Below, piece by piece: positions 1 through 10,360 of a stretch of DNA of 64,000 nt. Source of the DNA: Aralia elata (lineage: Eukaryota > Streptophyta > Magnoliopsida > Apiales > Araliaceae); the NCBI GenBank assembly GCA_034770075.1, contig CM068386.1, forward strand, positions 47,648,896-47,712,895, given 5' to 3'. A program made the translations under genes and the position numbers. Under the pieces are notes generated by a model. That model searched no databases. It saw nothing but the letters and a program-made list of their open reading frames with translations, and was not told the origin of the DNA. Numbering within the stretch: the first letter of the stretch is position 1; the number at the start of each line of letters is the position of its first letter.

Positions 1-720
1 TTTAGTCTGTATAGCCCTCTAGTTTTAATCCAGACCCACCGTAGACAAGAAATACATCCTTAGTTCTTCTTAAGTACTTTAGGATGTTTTTCACTGCCTT
101 CTAGTGCTCTTCTCCTGGATTTGACTGAAATCTGATTGTTACACTAAGTGCATGAGCGACATCCAGTCTAGTACATATCATACCGTACATGATAGATCTT
201 ATTGCTGAAACATAAGGAATCTTACTCATACGGTCTCTCTCTTCAGGTGTCTTTGGGGCCTGTTTCTTGGAGAGATGTATTCCATGGCTCATCGGCACGA
301 GACCTCTCTTAGAATCTTCCATGCTAAACTTCTTTAGCATCGAGTCAATGTACTTTCCTTGGGTCAAGCTAAGCATCCTTTTAGATTTATTTTTATAGAT
401 CTTTATTCCCAAAAGATAGGATGCCTCACCCAAGTCCTTCATAGAGAAGTGTTTAGATAACCAAATTTTGATCGATTGTAGCATAGGAACATCATTCCCT
501 ATCAGTAATATATCATCAACATATAATACAAGGAATGAAACAACGATCCCACTAACCTTCTTATACTCACAAGGTACATCCTCAATTTTCCCTTTGATTA
601 TCTCATCAAAACGGATGTTCCATCTTCGAGAAGCTTGCTTCAATCCATATATAGATCGTGTAGTTTACAGACTTGATTTGTTCTAACCGTTAAAATAAAA
701 CCCTCTGGCTGTATCATATA
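1..720 (-). pseudogene. Copia-H pol fragment: reverse transcriptase to RNase H (downstream half)
   Basis: This is part of a Ty1/copia polyprotein on the minus strand; the family makes cDNA in cytoplasmic particles. The open stretch 101-643 encodes the conserved LKQASR block near its start and then an intact YVDDILLIG catalytic motif (codons at 512-523). It continues through the ASYLLGIKI and PMSHGI blocks toward RNase H. An in-frame TAG, replacing the Trp expected there, ends that stretch near 101. Beyond it the frame continues to the window edge as an RNase H-like segment. Between 644 and 720 the reading is disturbed. At 720/721 the gene is cut by the LTR of Copia-1. Its upstream half resumes at 34252, with atata at both junctions as the target duplication. 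It is the oldest layer here, yet its RT core is better preserved than that of the younger copia copies. Confidence 0.9.
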
Positions 721-2510
721 TGAAAGTAGTATGCACACAAGCCAATCATATTTGATATGATGTAGCATATGCTTTGTAATCTTATTCGATTGTTAAACAC
801 ATTTTACTTTATCTACATGGTGCTGTTATATTAAATGTGATAAACCCATAGTTTTGAGCAATGCTTTTAGAATCATGATGGTGATCATGGTAATGAGATC
901 TAAATTCTAGATAGCTCACAAACTAAAATCGTTCCTAATCGTTGGATTACTAAAAGGGGATTAGTGAATCCAGATAGATTAGTACATACGTTGCTTGCTC
1001 TTATAAAGAGGATGATTGATCTCATAATTATTTGTGTGGAGACACTAAAGTAAGTATGTAGGTGCTTATTAGAGAATAAGTTCACTGAACGTGGCTCGCT
1101 AAGGAATACCTAATGGAGTTTTACTCGCCTGTCAATAGGAATTCCTCTAGTGATAGTAATACAAGTGATCCTTGGACATGAGATTGTGTGTGATGAGTTA
1201 TACTTTGACATGTCCCTTAAGACCCTTAGGGTATATCAAAGGGTATGATTGGGTATAATAAGTTATACATGGAGATAGGTGAATGATCAACAAAGAATCT
1301 ACCACTTCTAGTAAAAGGAAAGAATGTCCTATGTGATTCGATAAATGACGACTCAGAAGTCTTTGGCCAAAGCACAATGAAATTAGAAAGGAGTTTCTAG
1401 TTTGCATTAAGCAGAGTTGTGCATTTGAGAATCGAAATACATATAATTAAATAAAATAAGACTTGACAGTAATTCCATGTCTTATATTTAATTGGGACAT
1501 TGTATGGTAGAAGGATTGAATTGTACGGTAACTATTCACTGAAAGGTTTTTTTGTGATTAATGTTGAAATCTATATTATCTGGAAAGTCGTTGATCACTA
1601 AAGGGGCTTACCCTTATTGTAGAATAAATATTATTTATTTAAATAATTTAAATAGTTTAATTTATTTATTTAAATAATATTAGAATTGTTCTAATTGATT
1701 TATTCACAACCGGTTTAATATGGAGTACCTAAAGGGTCATACCGCAAAAGAAAAATATTTATTTGAGAAGTAAATGACATAATTGTAATAATAAGTTAAG
1801 TGTATTTAATTTAGTCTATGGAGATAGAATAAACTAAATAGCTTAATATTTATTATTTACTATTTTAGAAATATTAAATATAAATTAATAAGAGGAGTCA
1901 TATTATTATTATTACTATTACTATTATTTAATTCCTAATAGGGATTGAGAATTAATTAATAGAAGTACTCTCTCATAAATTCCTAATTGGATTAAGAGTT
2001 TAATTAATTAAAGGAGTTTAATTAAAATAAAAACCCTAATCCTAAATAGTTTAGGAGGGTTCCCTATATTTATAAATAAGAGGAGTCTTATCATGATTTA
2101 GGGTTAGACAGTTGCACAATCTTCCATAAAATTGGAGAGAGAGTACTTGCAATTTCTATAGAGATAGAAACTAGGGTTTTGCCAACACCCATCTTCTTGA
2201 ATAACTATTATTTCTTGGTGGATCACCTCTAGAGGCCAAACACTTGGGTAGCTAACGTTGATCAAATGAACGAATTTAATCGGTGGAATTCAAGGAGAAC
2301 GCGAAGGATTTGGAGGTGAACTCATACCTGTAGAAGCATGGTTCTACAAGGGTATGATTCTCATATTTTATCTCTTTCGTTTAATTGATAATTGAGCACA
2401 TGGATGATCATGGTGATGGTTTGTATGAAAAATTTTAAAATCCATTTTATTGTGCTTCCGCACTATTTATGTAATTTGATTGTATGTTTGCGCTATATAC
2501 AAACCTAACA
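721..2510 (+). repeat. Left LTR of Copia-1
   Basis: The 1790-bp LTR starts with TGAAAGTAGTATGC and ends with CTAACA, just before a degenerate initiator-Met primer site. A TATA box (TATAAATA, 2071-2078) marks the promoter. About 450 bp upstream of it is a long AT-rich, partly inverted-repeat block (1624-1680). The LTR aligns by eye along its full length with those at 17115-18943, 32483-34251, 46306-48120 and 53590-55375. Confidence 0.9.
2071..2078 (+). promoter_or_regulatory. TATA box of the copia-family LTR promoter
   Basis: TATAAATA lies in a conserved context (AGGGTTCCCTATAT upstream, AAGAGGAGTC downstream). It recurs in every copia LTR of the window: 18478-18485, 33846-33853, 47689-47696 and 54937-54944. 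Transcription would start about 30 bp downstream. Confidence 0.7.
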
Positions 2511-3628
2511 GTGACATCATAGCCTAACCTTGTGCTAATTATCGATTATTATGATTCCATGTATGTATGGGTATGCGATTGGATCGATTTTCTGGGCAAC
2601 GGAAAAAATTTTGGAGTCTGCTACGTGGCGCGACCGCGCCGCTTCCAGTTCAATCTAGAGCACGGCAGCGCCGGTCTGCAGATTTTGAAAAAAATTTATT
2701 TTGATTTTATTTATTTTCAATTAAGATAAAAGGTTTATTTTCAATTGAAATATAATTAAAATTAAAAGTTTTATTTTTAAACTTGGAATTGGATTCTACG
2801 TTAACTAGAATAAAGGAGTTTATTCACATATGGAATAGAATTCCATGTTTCCTAGAATAAAGGAGTTTATTCACATATGGAATAGTATTCTATGTTTCCT
2901 TAAAAATAAAGATGTTTATTTTGATAAGGAATAGGATTTAACATATTTTATTTTTCCAAGCAATTTTAAGTTAAAATAAAGGAGTTTATTTTGAACTTGA
3001 AATTGGTTTCTATGTTAATTAAAATAAAGGAGTTTATTTTGATTTGAAATTTGATTAAAAATAAAGGAGTTTATTTTTATTCAAAATTGGATAAAATAAA
3101 ATAAAGAAGTTTATTATGATTTAAATTTTGATTAAAATAAAGGAGTTTATTTTTTTTTCAAAAATTGAATTTCTAGTAAACTTTTAATTGCCCATTAAAT
3201 GATATCAATGCATATATGGAATGGTTTTATTATTCATGAGATAAATGTTATTTGTTGATACATATAGAGATATGTATGATAATAAATAGGGACTGACTAT
3301 GGACTATTGACCAATGTGTGATTTAATTTATTTTAGAGGATGCTTGAATGTATGAGTTTTTATAAATGGGGTCTGCGTACCTCGTCTTCTCTAATTTTTC
3401 TTAATGTAAATTCTATCTTCCTCCTATGTACCTCTCTTTGACTGCTGATCAAGGTTTCTATTTATTGTAAATAGTTTATGTAATAGGTTTAGTTAGAATT
3501 AATGTTGAAGAATTGGAGGTAAAGGAGCAAGAAGCGCTTAAAGACCCGTTTCTAATGGAGCCCGGGTTTAAATATAATAGTTATATTTAAATTTAGTTCT
3601 TGCACCCTAGGTTTGACCTTTTGGTTCA
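2511..3628 (+). other. Copia-1 5' leader, first part: decayed PBS, GC cassette and hairpin array
   Basis: This stretch is non-coding. The primer-binding site at 2512 has decayed (tgacatcatagc, where related copies have TGGTATCAGAGC). A GC-rich cassette (about 2625-2680) holds remnants of GCGCGGCCGCGCC palindromes. From about 2720 to 3160, AATAAAGGAGTTTATT-like inverted repeats recur every 35-65 bp. Sequence like the later leader of Copia-2 follows until G1 interrupts it at 3629. Confidence 0.75.
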
Positions 3629-5612
3629 TGATGAGTCAATTTTATACCTATAAATTGAGTATTGTTAACTTGATGATTTGTGAGTTCTTGAGTAATTTAT
3701 ATTCTTTTTTATGTGTTTTTATCTTATTGTTATGAAATATGTCTTTGTATCACTTTTATGTATTTTTACTTTGTTTTGCAGGAAAAAAAGAATAAAAGGG
3801 TATTTGGATCAATGTCCATAATTTATCATTGACATAGCAGCCCATTGAGGCCCAATTTCGTCCTTCGTCCAACCAATATCTCTCAAAGCTCAAAGAAGAA
3901 AAGTTGTAAATCTATTTCTTAGCTTTCCGGATCATCTTGAAACGCCTTAATCAGAGCTCGGATGAGAGAGTTATGACTATTTTACCAACAAACGTCGAAG
4001 CTGAATATTCCAGAAAATTACTCGGTTGGACAGATTGACCTCTGGAGCTTCATTTACGATTTCGATGGTGTTTAAAGTTTCCAAATGAGAATGTGTTCTT
4101 ATTGAAGATTTTAGTAGACTTCTCAAGCTTTCCGAAATGGTATGGTGAGCAAAAAATCCAAGTTCATTTGGGCCTCCAAATATTGATTTTTAGATAGCTA
4201 ATCCGAATCCCGCATGGACTGGATTCCTGTTCGGACCAGTTGGAGTATTTGGACCATAACTTGAGCTTCCCAACTCCAAATCAGGTGATTCAAAAGCCCA
4301 AATTCATTAGAAACTCCAGGGCTACAACTTTTGTTCTTTGCCCAAGTCCAAATTCGGTGGTTTGCTAATTCAAAATTGGCTTACAAGGTGCTGATCAGTT
4401 AGTTGACAGATTTGGATTTTTAGCACATCACATGGGCACGTTTTTGGCTTGTTATTTGCTTTGGATGGCTGATGCACATGACTTAGATTAGTTGTTGGAT
4501 CTTGACCATATTGTTTGCTTGAGTGCCTATAAATAGCAAGAGGTGTTTTCAACACCAACACACCAATATTTCACACACTAATTCACCACCAATTCATACT
4601 TCAATTCCTTGTATCCATTCTCCATATTAGTTTGTTAGTATAAGAGTAGGGAGAGGAAGTAGACCTCCAGGGGGAGGCTACTCTCCTCTCCATTTTTAGT
4701 TCAAGAGCAAGCAAGAGAGATCAACATTTATGGAAGCGAAGAATCGAAGGCGAATGTTTGGAGATTGAAGATTGTGATCCGAAGTGACAGTCGGATATCA
4801 AAACATAGTTTTTCTTCTCTAAACTCTTCCTTTATTTTTTATATTCTATTATTGTTGAATATCTTGTAAATTATATTTGCATATTTGCTATGAACTCTTC
4901 TCTTTTCTTTTATTTAGTTCCAATGGGATGTTGAACTTTTTATACATTATTTGTTCTTTCTTATATGAAGTTCATTCTCGATAATCTGTTTTAACTGTTA
5001 AATGATATTTATTCCGATTGATTTAATGTGATCAGTTAAGTTAATTTGATTAATATCATTTGCTAGATCAAGGGATAATATTACGTGTAATTGATATTAT
5101 TCCTAATCACAAGTAGCAATTAGTGATACATGATTGTGGTCAAGCTTTTGAGTATTGCTATGATTATTGGAAGCCAAGTTAAATAATCCGAGCTTGTGTG
5201 ATTGTTTCTTGGAATAGTCTAATTCCCTAGTTCTTAATGCTGCTATTATATTAAATCTAGAGAGCTTGTTCTAGGTTGTATAATAGTTAGAATCTTGTGA
5301 AGAACTTGTTTCATTGAGTGATAATTAAGGGGAGTTTCGGGTAGCAGAGCTTGTTGTTACCTAGGGCTATTAATTTCATTGAAGGATAAATATTACTATG
5401 ATAAGGTAATATTGAACGGAAGAACTAAAGTCTTTATTTTATTCTTATTTTGTTTCAGTTAATTAGTTAAATAAAATTCCAAACCCCCCCTTTTGTTCAC
5501 AAAGTATAAATTTAGACTAATTATTCTCTGTGGGATCGACTCTTACTTGCACTACTACATTAATATCTTTTGCGGTAAGGTTTTATTTTTGGGTGCTTGC
5601 GACAGCACGCCA
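3629..5612 (+). repeat. G1 LTR A
   Basis: The LTR runs from TGATGAGTC to CACGCCA (1984 bp). It has a TATA box, TATAAATA, at 4528-4535. It differs from LTRs B and C in small indels, such as an extra T in the run near 4073 and a longer run near 4547. Confidence 0.92.
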
Positions 5613-5617
5613 AATTT

Positions 5618-5635
5618 TGGCGCCGTTGCCGGGGA
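5618..5635 (+). other. G1 primer-binding site, first unit
   Basis: TGGCGCCGTTGCCGGGGA begins six bases after the LTR end. It is the canonical primer site of Athila and Tat-type gypsy elements, usually assigned to tRNA-Asp. The same 18 bases recur at 8978-8995. Confidence 0.88.
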
Positions 5636-5747
5636 ATGATTTTAGTTTTATTTTGTGCTTTTGTGAACCTTATTTCATTTTAGCAATTTTCTATCTTAAT
5701 TTAAACTCGTATTGCTTTTTCATTTTGCAGAGACTCTTGACTTGTCC

Positions 5748-5852
5748 ATGGTGATCTCAAGGTCTCAAATAAGAAATAAAGAAGTCGGGCTGACGACTAT
5801 AAACCAAGCGCTACTTGGGAGGCAACCCAAATTTCGCATCCCTTTAATCTAA
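5748..5852 (+). CDS. Small ORF in G1 (34 residues), coding uncertain
   Basis: The ORF starts at ATG 5748, the first ATG after a pyrimidine-rich TTTTGCAG tract, and runs 34 codons to TAA. It begins MVISRSQIRNKEV. Its second half is the translation of the conserved AAACCAAGCGC...GGGAGGCAACCC motif, so conservation may reflect the nucleotide motif and not a peptide. An almost identical ORF lies at 9108-9212. It may be the stub left where gag-pol was deleted. I recognise no domain. Confidence 0.3.
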   Translation: MVISRSQIRNKEVGLTTINQALLGRQPKFRIPLI

Positions 5853-6384
5853 TTTTATTTCACGTGATTTTATTTTTGTTTTATCTTTCGTGTTAGGTCA
5901 TTCTAAAGTTCCAACACCCCACGATAATTGACATAATTTCAGGGAAGTCCTTTGCATTTGATTCAAGTTTGGGGGTAGTATTTAATATTTGTGTTTTTTA
6001 TGGTATTTAGTATTTGTGTGTTTTTATAAAAAAAATATATGATTTTTTTTAAGGGTCATTATTTTTAAAATGTGTTTCTTGAGCATTGACTTGATTTAGA
6101 ACTATGACCAATGATAAATAAAAAAAAAAACAAAAAAGAACTTGATTGAATAAATTGTAACTCATGAAAAATGGACAAATATTGCTTAGTCTGTGTGGTT
6201 AACTTTTTTGTTGGTTATTACATTGCTTGTGATCCCTACCTCATTTGAGCACTTATCCATTGTAATGAACTAGTGGTACAGTTAGAGAAGACTTATATAT
6301 GACCGAATGCTTGTGGGAGATATCAATAAACTCTATAACTCGTTTAAACATCACTCGAAGCAATGTAATCAAGTTGATTTGTTG

Positions 6385-6600
6385 GTCATGTGGTGAGTTG
6401 AGATGGAGCGTAAAACGCACTCACTCATAAACACGTGCTTAGGGGAGATAGAGCGTAAAACGCACTCACCTATATAAAAAAAAAGAAAAAAAGAAGAAGA
6501 ATCGCAAATCTTGCAATGGGATGAGATGGAGCGTAAAACGCACTTGCCCATAAGAGATAACTTATGATAAGATGGAGCATAAAATGCACTTACCTAGAGT
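6385..6600 (+). repeat. Array of four GGAGCGTAAAACGCACTC-type hairpins in G1, first copy
   Basis: The cores are at 6405-6422, 6450-6467, 6528-6545 and 6574-6591. Each can fold with an inner GCGT/ACGC stem around AAA and a less conserved outer stem. In the fourth core the inner stem is GCAT/ATGC, with both partners changed, and its outer stem is TAAG/CTTA in place of GAG/CTC. In the third, outer arms ATGGG and CCCAT match. The function is unknown; the array sits between the internal and terminal purine tracts. Confidence 0.85.
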
Positions 6601-6991
6601 CTTTTGATCTCAATTTTTATAATTTATGATTTGTCTACATTAGCGGTGAGTGATGTGTTAAGCATGTAGTTGTTGGAGTTTATTTTCCTTCATAAGGTAA
6701 TGTGGTTAGATAAGTTCATCCGAGTTATACTTGGTTTAGTGCAATTGGATACACACACACACACACACGGAAATGATTTAAAGTGAGGTATGACTAACAA
6801 ACAAGTTAAAATCCTAGACGTTGCGATATTTTGAAAGTTTTTCTAAAGTTATAATGTGTTGACATCTTTGAGGTCATTTTTCAAACTTTATGTCTCATTG
6901 CTCAAGTTAGGTTTTATTAGAAGAGTTTTAAGTCTTATTTTTGTATTTGTTTTGCTTGAGGACAAGCAAAAGATTCAAGTTTGGGGGTATT

Positions 6992-8972
6992 TGATGAGTC
7001 AATTTTATACCTATAAATTGAGTATTGTTAACTTGATGATTTGTGAGTTCTTGAGTAATTTATATTCTTTTTTATGTGTTTTTATCTTATTGTTATGAAA
7101 TATGTCTTTGTATCACTTTTATGTATTTTTACTTTGTTTTGCAGGAAAAAAAGAATAAAAGGGTATTTGGATCAATGTCCATAATTTATCATTGACATAG
7201 CAGCCCATTGAGGCCCAATTTCGTCCTTCGTCCAACCAATATCTCTCAAAGCTCAAAGAAGAAAAGTTGTAAATCTATTTCTTAGCTTTCCGGATCATCT
7301 TGAAACGCCTTAATCAGAGCTCGGATGAGAGAGTTATGACTATTTTACCAACAAACGTCGAAGCTGAATATTCCAGAAAATTACTCGGTTGGACAGATTG
7401 ACCTCTGGAGCTTCATTTACGATTTCGATGGTGTTAAAGTTTCCAAATGAGAATGTGTTCTTATTGAAGATTTTAGTAGACTTCTCAAGCTTTCCGAAAT
7501 GGTATGGTGAGCAAAAATCCAAGTTCATTTGGGCCTCCAAATATTGATTTTTAGATAGCTAATCCGAATCCCGCATGGACTGGATTCCTGTTCGGACCAG
7601 TTGGAGTATTTGGACCATAACTTGAGCTTCCCAACTCCAAATCAGGTGATTCAAAAGCCCAAATTCATTAGAAACTCCAGGGCTACAACTTTTGTTCTTT
7701 GCCCAAGTCCAAATTCGGTGGTTTGCTAATTCAAAATTGGCTTACAAGGTGCTGATCAGTTAGTTGACAGATTTGGATTTTTAGCACATCACATGGGCAC
7801 GTTTTTGGCTTGTTATTTGCTTTGGATGGCTGATGCACATGACTTAGATTAGTTGTTGGATCTTGACCATATTGTTTGCTTGAGTGCCTATAAATAGCAA
7901 GAGGTGTTTCAACACCAACACACCAATTCACACACTAATTCACCACCAATTCATACTTCAATTCCTTGTATCCATTCTCCATATTAGTTTGTTAGTATAA
8001 GAGTAGGGAGAGGAAGTAGACCTCCAGGGGGAGGCTACTCTCCTCTCCATTTTTAGTTCAAGAGCAAGCAAGAGATCAACATTTATGGAAGCGAAGAATC
8101 GAAGGCGAATGTTTGGAGATTGAAGATTGTGATCCGAAGTGACAGTCGGATATCAAAACATAGTTTTTCTTCTCTAAACTCTTCCTTTATTTTTTATATT
8201 CTATTATTGTTGAATATCTTGTAAATTATATTTGCATATTTGCTATGAACTCTTCTCTTTTCTTTTATTTAGTTCCAATGGGATGTTGAACTTTTTTATA
8301 ACATTATTTGTTCTTTCTTATATGAAGTTCATTCTCGATAATCTGTTTTAACTGTTAAATGATATTTATTCCGATTGATTTAATGTGATCAGTTAAGTTA
8401 ATTTGATTAATATCATTTGCTAGATCAAGGGATAATATTACGTGTAATTGATATTATTCCTAATCACAAGTAGCAATTAGTGATACATGATTGTGGTCAA
8501 GCTTTTGAGTATTGCTATGATTATTGGAAGCCAAGTTAAATAATCCGAGCTTGTGTGATTGTTTCTTGGAATAGTCTAATTCCCTAGTTCTTAATGCTGC
8601 TATTATATTAAATCTAGAGAGCTTGTTCTAGGTTGTATAATAGTTAGAATCTTGTGAAGAACTTGTTTCATTGAGTGATAATTAAGGGGAGTTTCGGGTA
8701 GCAGAGCTTGTTGTTACCTAGGGCTATTAATTTCATTGAAGGATAAATATTACTATGATAAGGTAATATTGAACGGAAGAACTAAAGTCTTTATTTTATT
8801 CTTATTTTGTTTCAGTTAATTAGTTAAATAAAATTCCAAACCCCCCCCCCTTTTGTTCACAAAGTATAAATTTAGACTAATTATTCTCTGTGAGATCGAC
8901 TCTTACTTGCACTACTACATTAATATCTTTTGCGGTAAGGTTTTATTTTTGGGTGCTTGCGACAGCACGCCA
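6992..8972 (+). repeat. G1 LTR B (middle)
   Basis: This 1981-bp LTR lies between the two internal regions. It is preceded by a purine tract and followed by a PBS, so it serves as the 3' LTR of unit 1 and the 5' LTR of unit 2. Its TATA box is at 7889-7896. Its poly-C run near 8841-8850 is longer than in LTRs A and C. Confidence 0.92.
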
Positions 8973-10360
8973 AATTTTGGCGCCGTTGCCGGGGAATGAT
9001 TTTAGTTTTATTTTGTGCTTTTGTGAACCTTATTTCATTTTAGCAATTTTCTATCTTAATTTAAACTCGTATTGCTTTTTCATTTTGCAGGGACTCTTGA
9101 CTTGTCCATGGTGATCTCAAGGTCTCAAATAAGAAATAAAGAAGTCGGGCTGACGACTATAAACCAAGCGCTACTTGGGAGGCAACCCAAATTTCGCATC
9201 CCTTTAATCTAATTTTATTTCACGTGATTTTATTTTTGTTTTATCTTTCGTGTTAGGTCATTCTAAAGTTCCAACACCCCACGATAATTGACATAATTTC
9301 AGGGAAGTCCTTTGCATTTGATTCAAGTTTGGGGGTAGTATTTAATATTTGTGTTTTTTATGGTATTTAGTATTTGTGTGTTTTTATAAAAAAAATATAT
9401 GATTTTTTTTAAGGGTCATTATTTTTAAAATGTGTTTCTTGAGCATTGACTTGATTTAGAACTATGACCAATGATAAATAAAAAAAAAAACAAAAAAGAA
9501 CTTGATTGAATAAATTGTAACTCATGAAAAATGGACAAATATTGCTTAGTCTGTGTGGTTAACTTTTTTGTTGGTTATTACATTGCTTGTGATCCCTACC
9601 TCATTTGAGCACTTATCCATTGTAATGAACTAGTGGTACAGTTAGAGAAGACTTATATATGACCGAATGCTTGTGGGAGATATCAATAAACTCTATAACT
9701 CGTTTAAACATCACTCGAAGCAATGTAATCAAGTTGATTTGTTGGTCATGTGGTGAGTTGAGATGGAGCGTAAAACGCACTCACTCATAAACACGTGCTT
9801 AGGGGAGATAGAGCGTAAAACGCACTCACCTATATAAAAAAAAGAAAAAAAGAAGAAGAAGAAGCAATTAATCGCAAATCTTGCAATGGGATGAGATGGA
9901 GCGTAAAACGCACTTGCCCATAAGAGATAACTTATGATAAGATGGAGCATAAAATGCACTTACCTAGAGTCTTTTGATCTCAATTTTTATAATTTATGAT
10001 TTGTCTACATTAGCGGTGAGTGATGTGTTAAGCATGTAGTTGTTGGAGTTTATTTTCCTTCATAAGGTAATGTGGTTAGATAAGTTCATCCGAGTTATAC
10101 TTGGTTTAGTGCAATTGGATACACACACACACACACACGGAAATGATTTAAAGTGAGGTATGACTAACAAACAAGTTAAAATCCTAGACGTTGCGATATT
10201 TTGAAAGTTTTTCTAAAGTTATAATGTGTTGACATCTTTGAGGTCATTTTTCAAACTTTATGTCTCATTGCTCAAGTTAGGTTTTATTAGAAGAGTTTTA
10301 AGTCTTATTTTTGTATTTGTTTTGCTTGAGGACAAGCAAAGATTCAAGTTTGGGGGTATT
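8973..10360 (+). other. G1 internal region, second copy (non-coding)
   Basis: This 1388-bp copy is nearly identical to 5613-6991. The main visible difference is a short insertion of GAAG/CAATTA-type sequence near 9860. Its landmarks are the PBS 8978-8995, small ORF 9108-9212, GGCAACCC hairpin 9175-9190, internal purine tract 9325-9338, four hairpin cores (9765-9782, 9810-9827, 9898-9915, 9944-9961), an AC microsatellite near 10121-10138, and the terminal purine tract 10346-10360. Confidence 0.85.
9745..9970 (+). repeat. Array of four hairpins in G1, second copy
   Basis: This is a duplicate of the array at 6385-6600, with the same four cores including the GCAT/ATGC variant. Its spacing between cores 2 and 3 is 9 bp longer. 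Confidence 0.83.

Larger units (their letters stand above)
5613..6991 (+). other. G1 internal region, first copy (non-coding)
   Basis: This 1379-bp internal domain has no gag or pol. In order it contains the PBS; a 34-codon ORF (5748-5852); the hairpin TTGGGAGGCAACCCAA (5815-5830); CAGGGAAGTCCT (5940-5951); an internal purine tract AAGTTTGGGGGTAG (5965-5978); four hairpins (6385-6600); an AC microsatellite near 6751-6767; and the terminal purine tract just before LTR B. This order matches the larger elements G2, G3 and H2. Confidence 0.85.

Noticed and set aside
5618..5635. tRNA gene suggested by similarity to a tRNA 3' end
   Set aside because: Only the 18-base primer site is present; there is no cloverleaf around it.
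5530..5754. 74-residue ORF spanning the G1 LTR end and PBS (also 8890-9114)
   Set aside because: It crosses the LTR/PBS junction, is hydrophobic by AT bias, and recurs only because the region is duplicated.
6369..6551. Minus-strand ORFs with repeated ECVLRSIS (also 9729-9959 and 29359-29550)
   Set aside because: They are the antisense reading of the GGAGCG hairpin repeats. The protein repeat follows from the DNA repeat, and stem-preserving changes point to nucleotide structure and not to a peptide.
7731..7931. Minus-strand 66-residue ORF in the G1 LTRs (also 11100-11300)
   Set aside because: It is antisense to the promoter region and is repeated only as part of the LTR; no motif was recognised.
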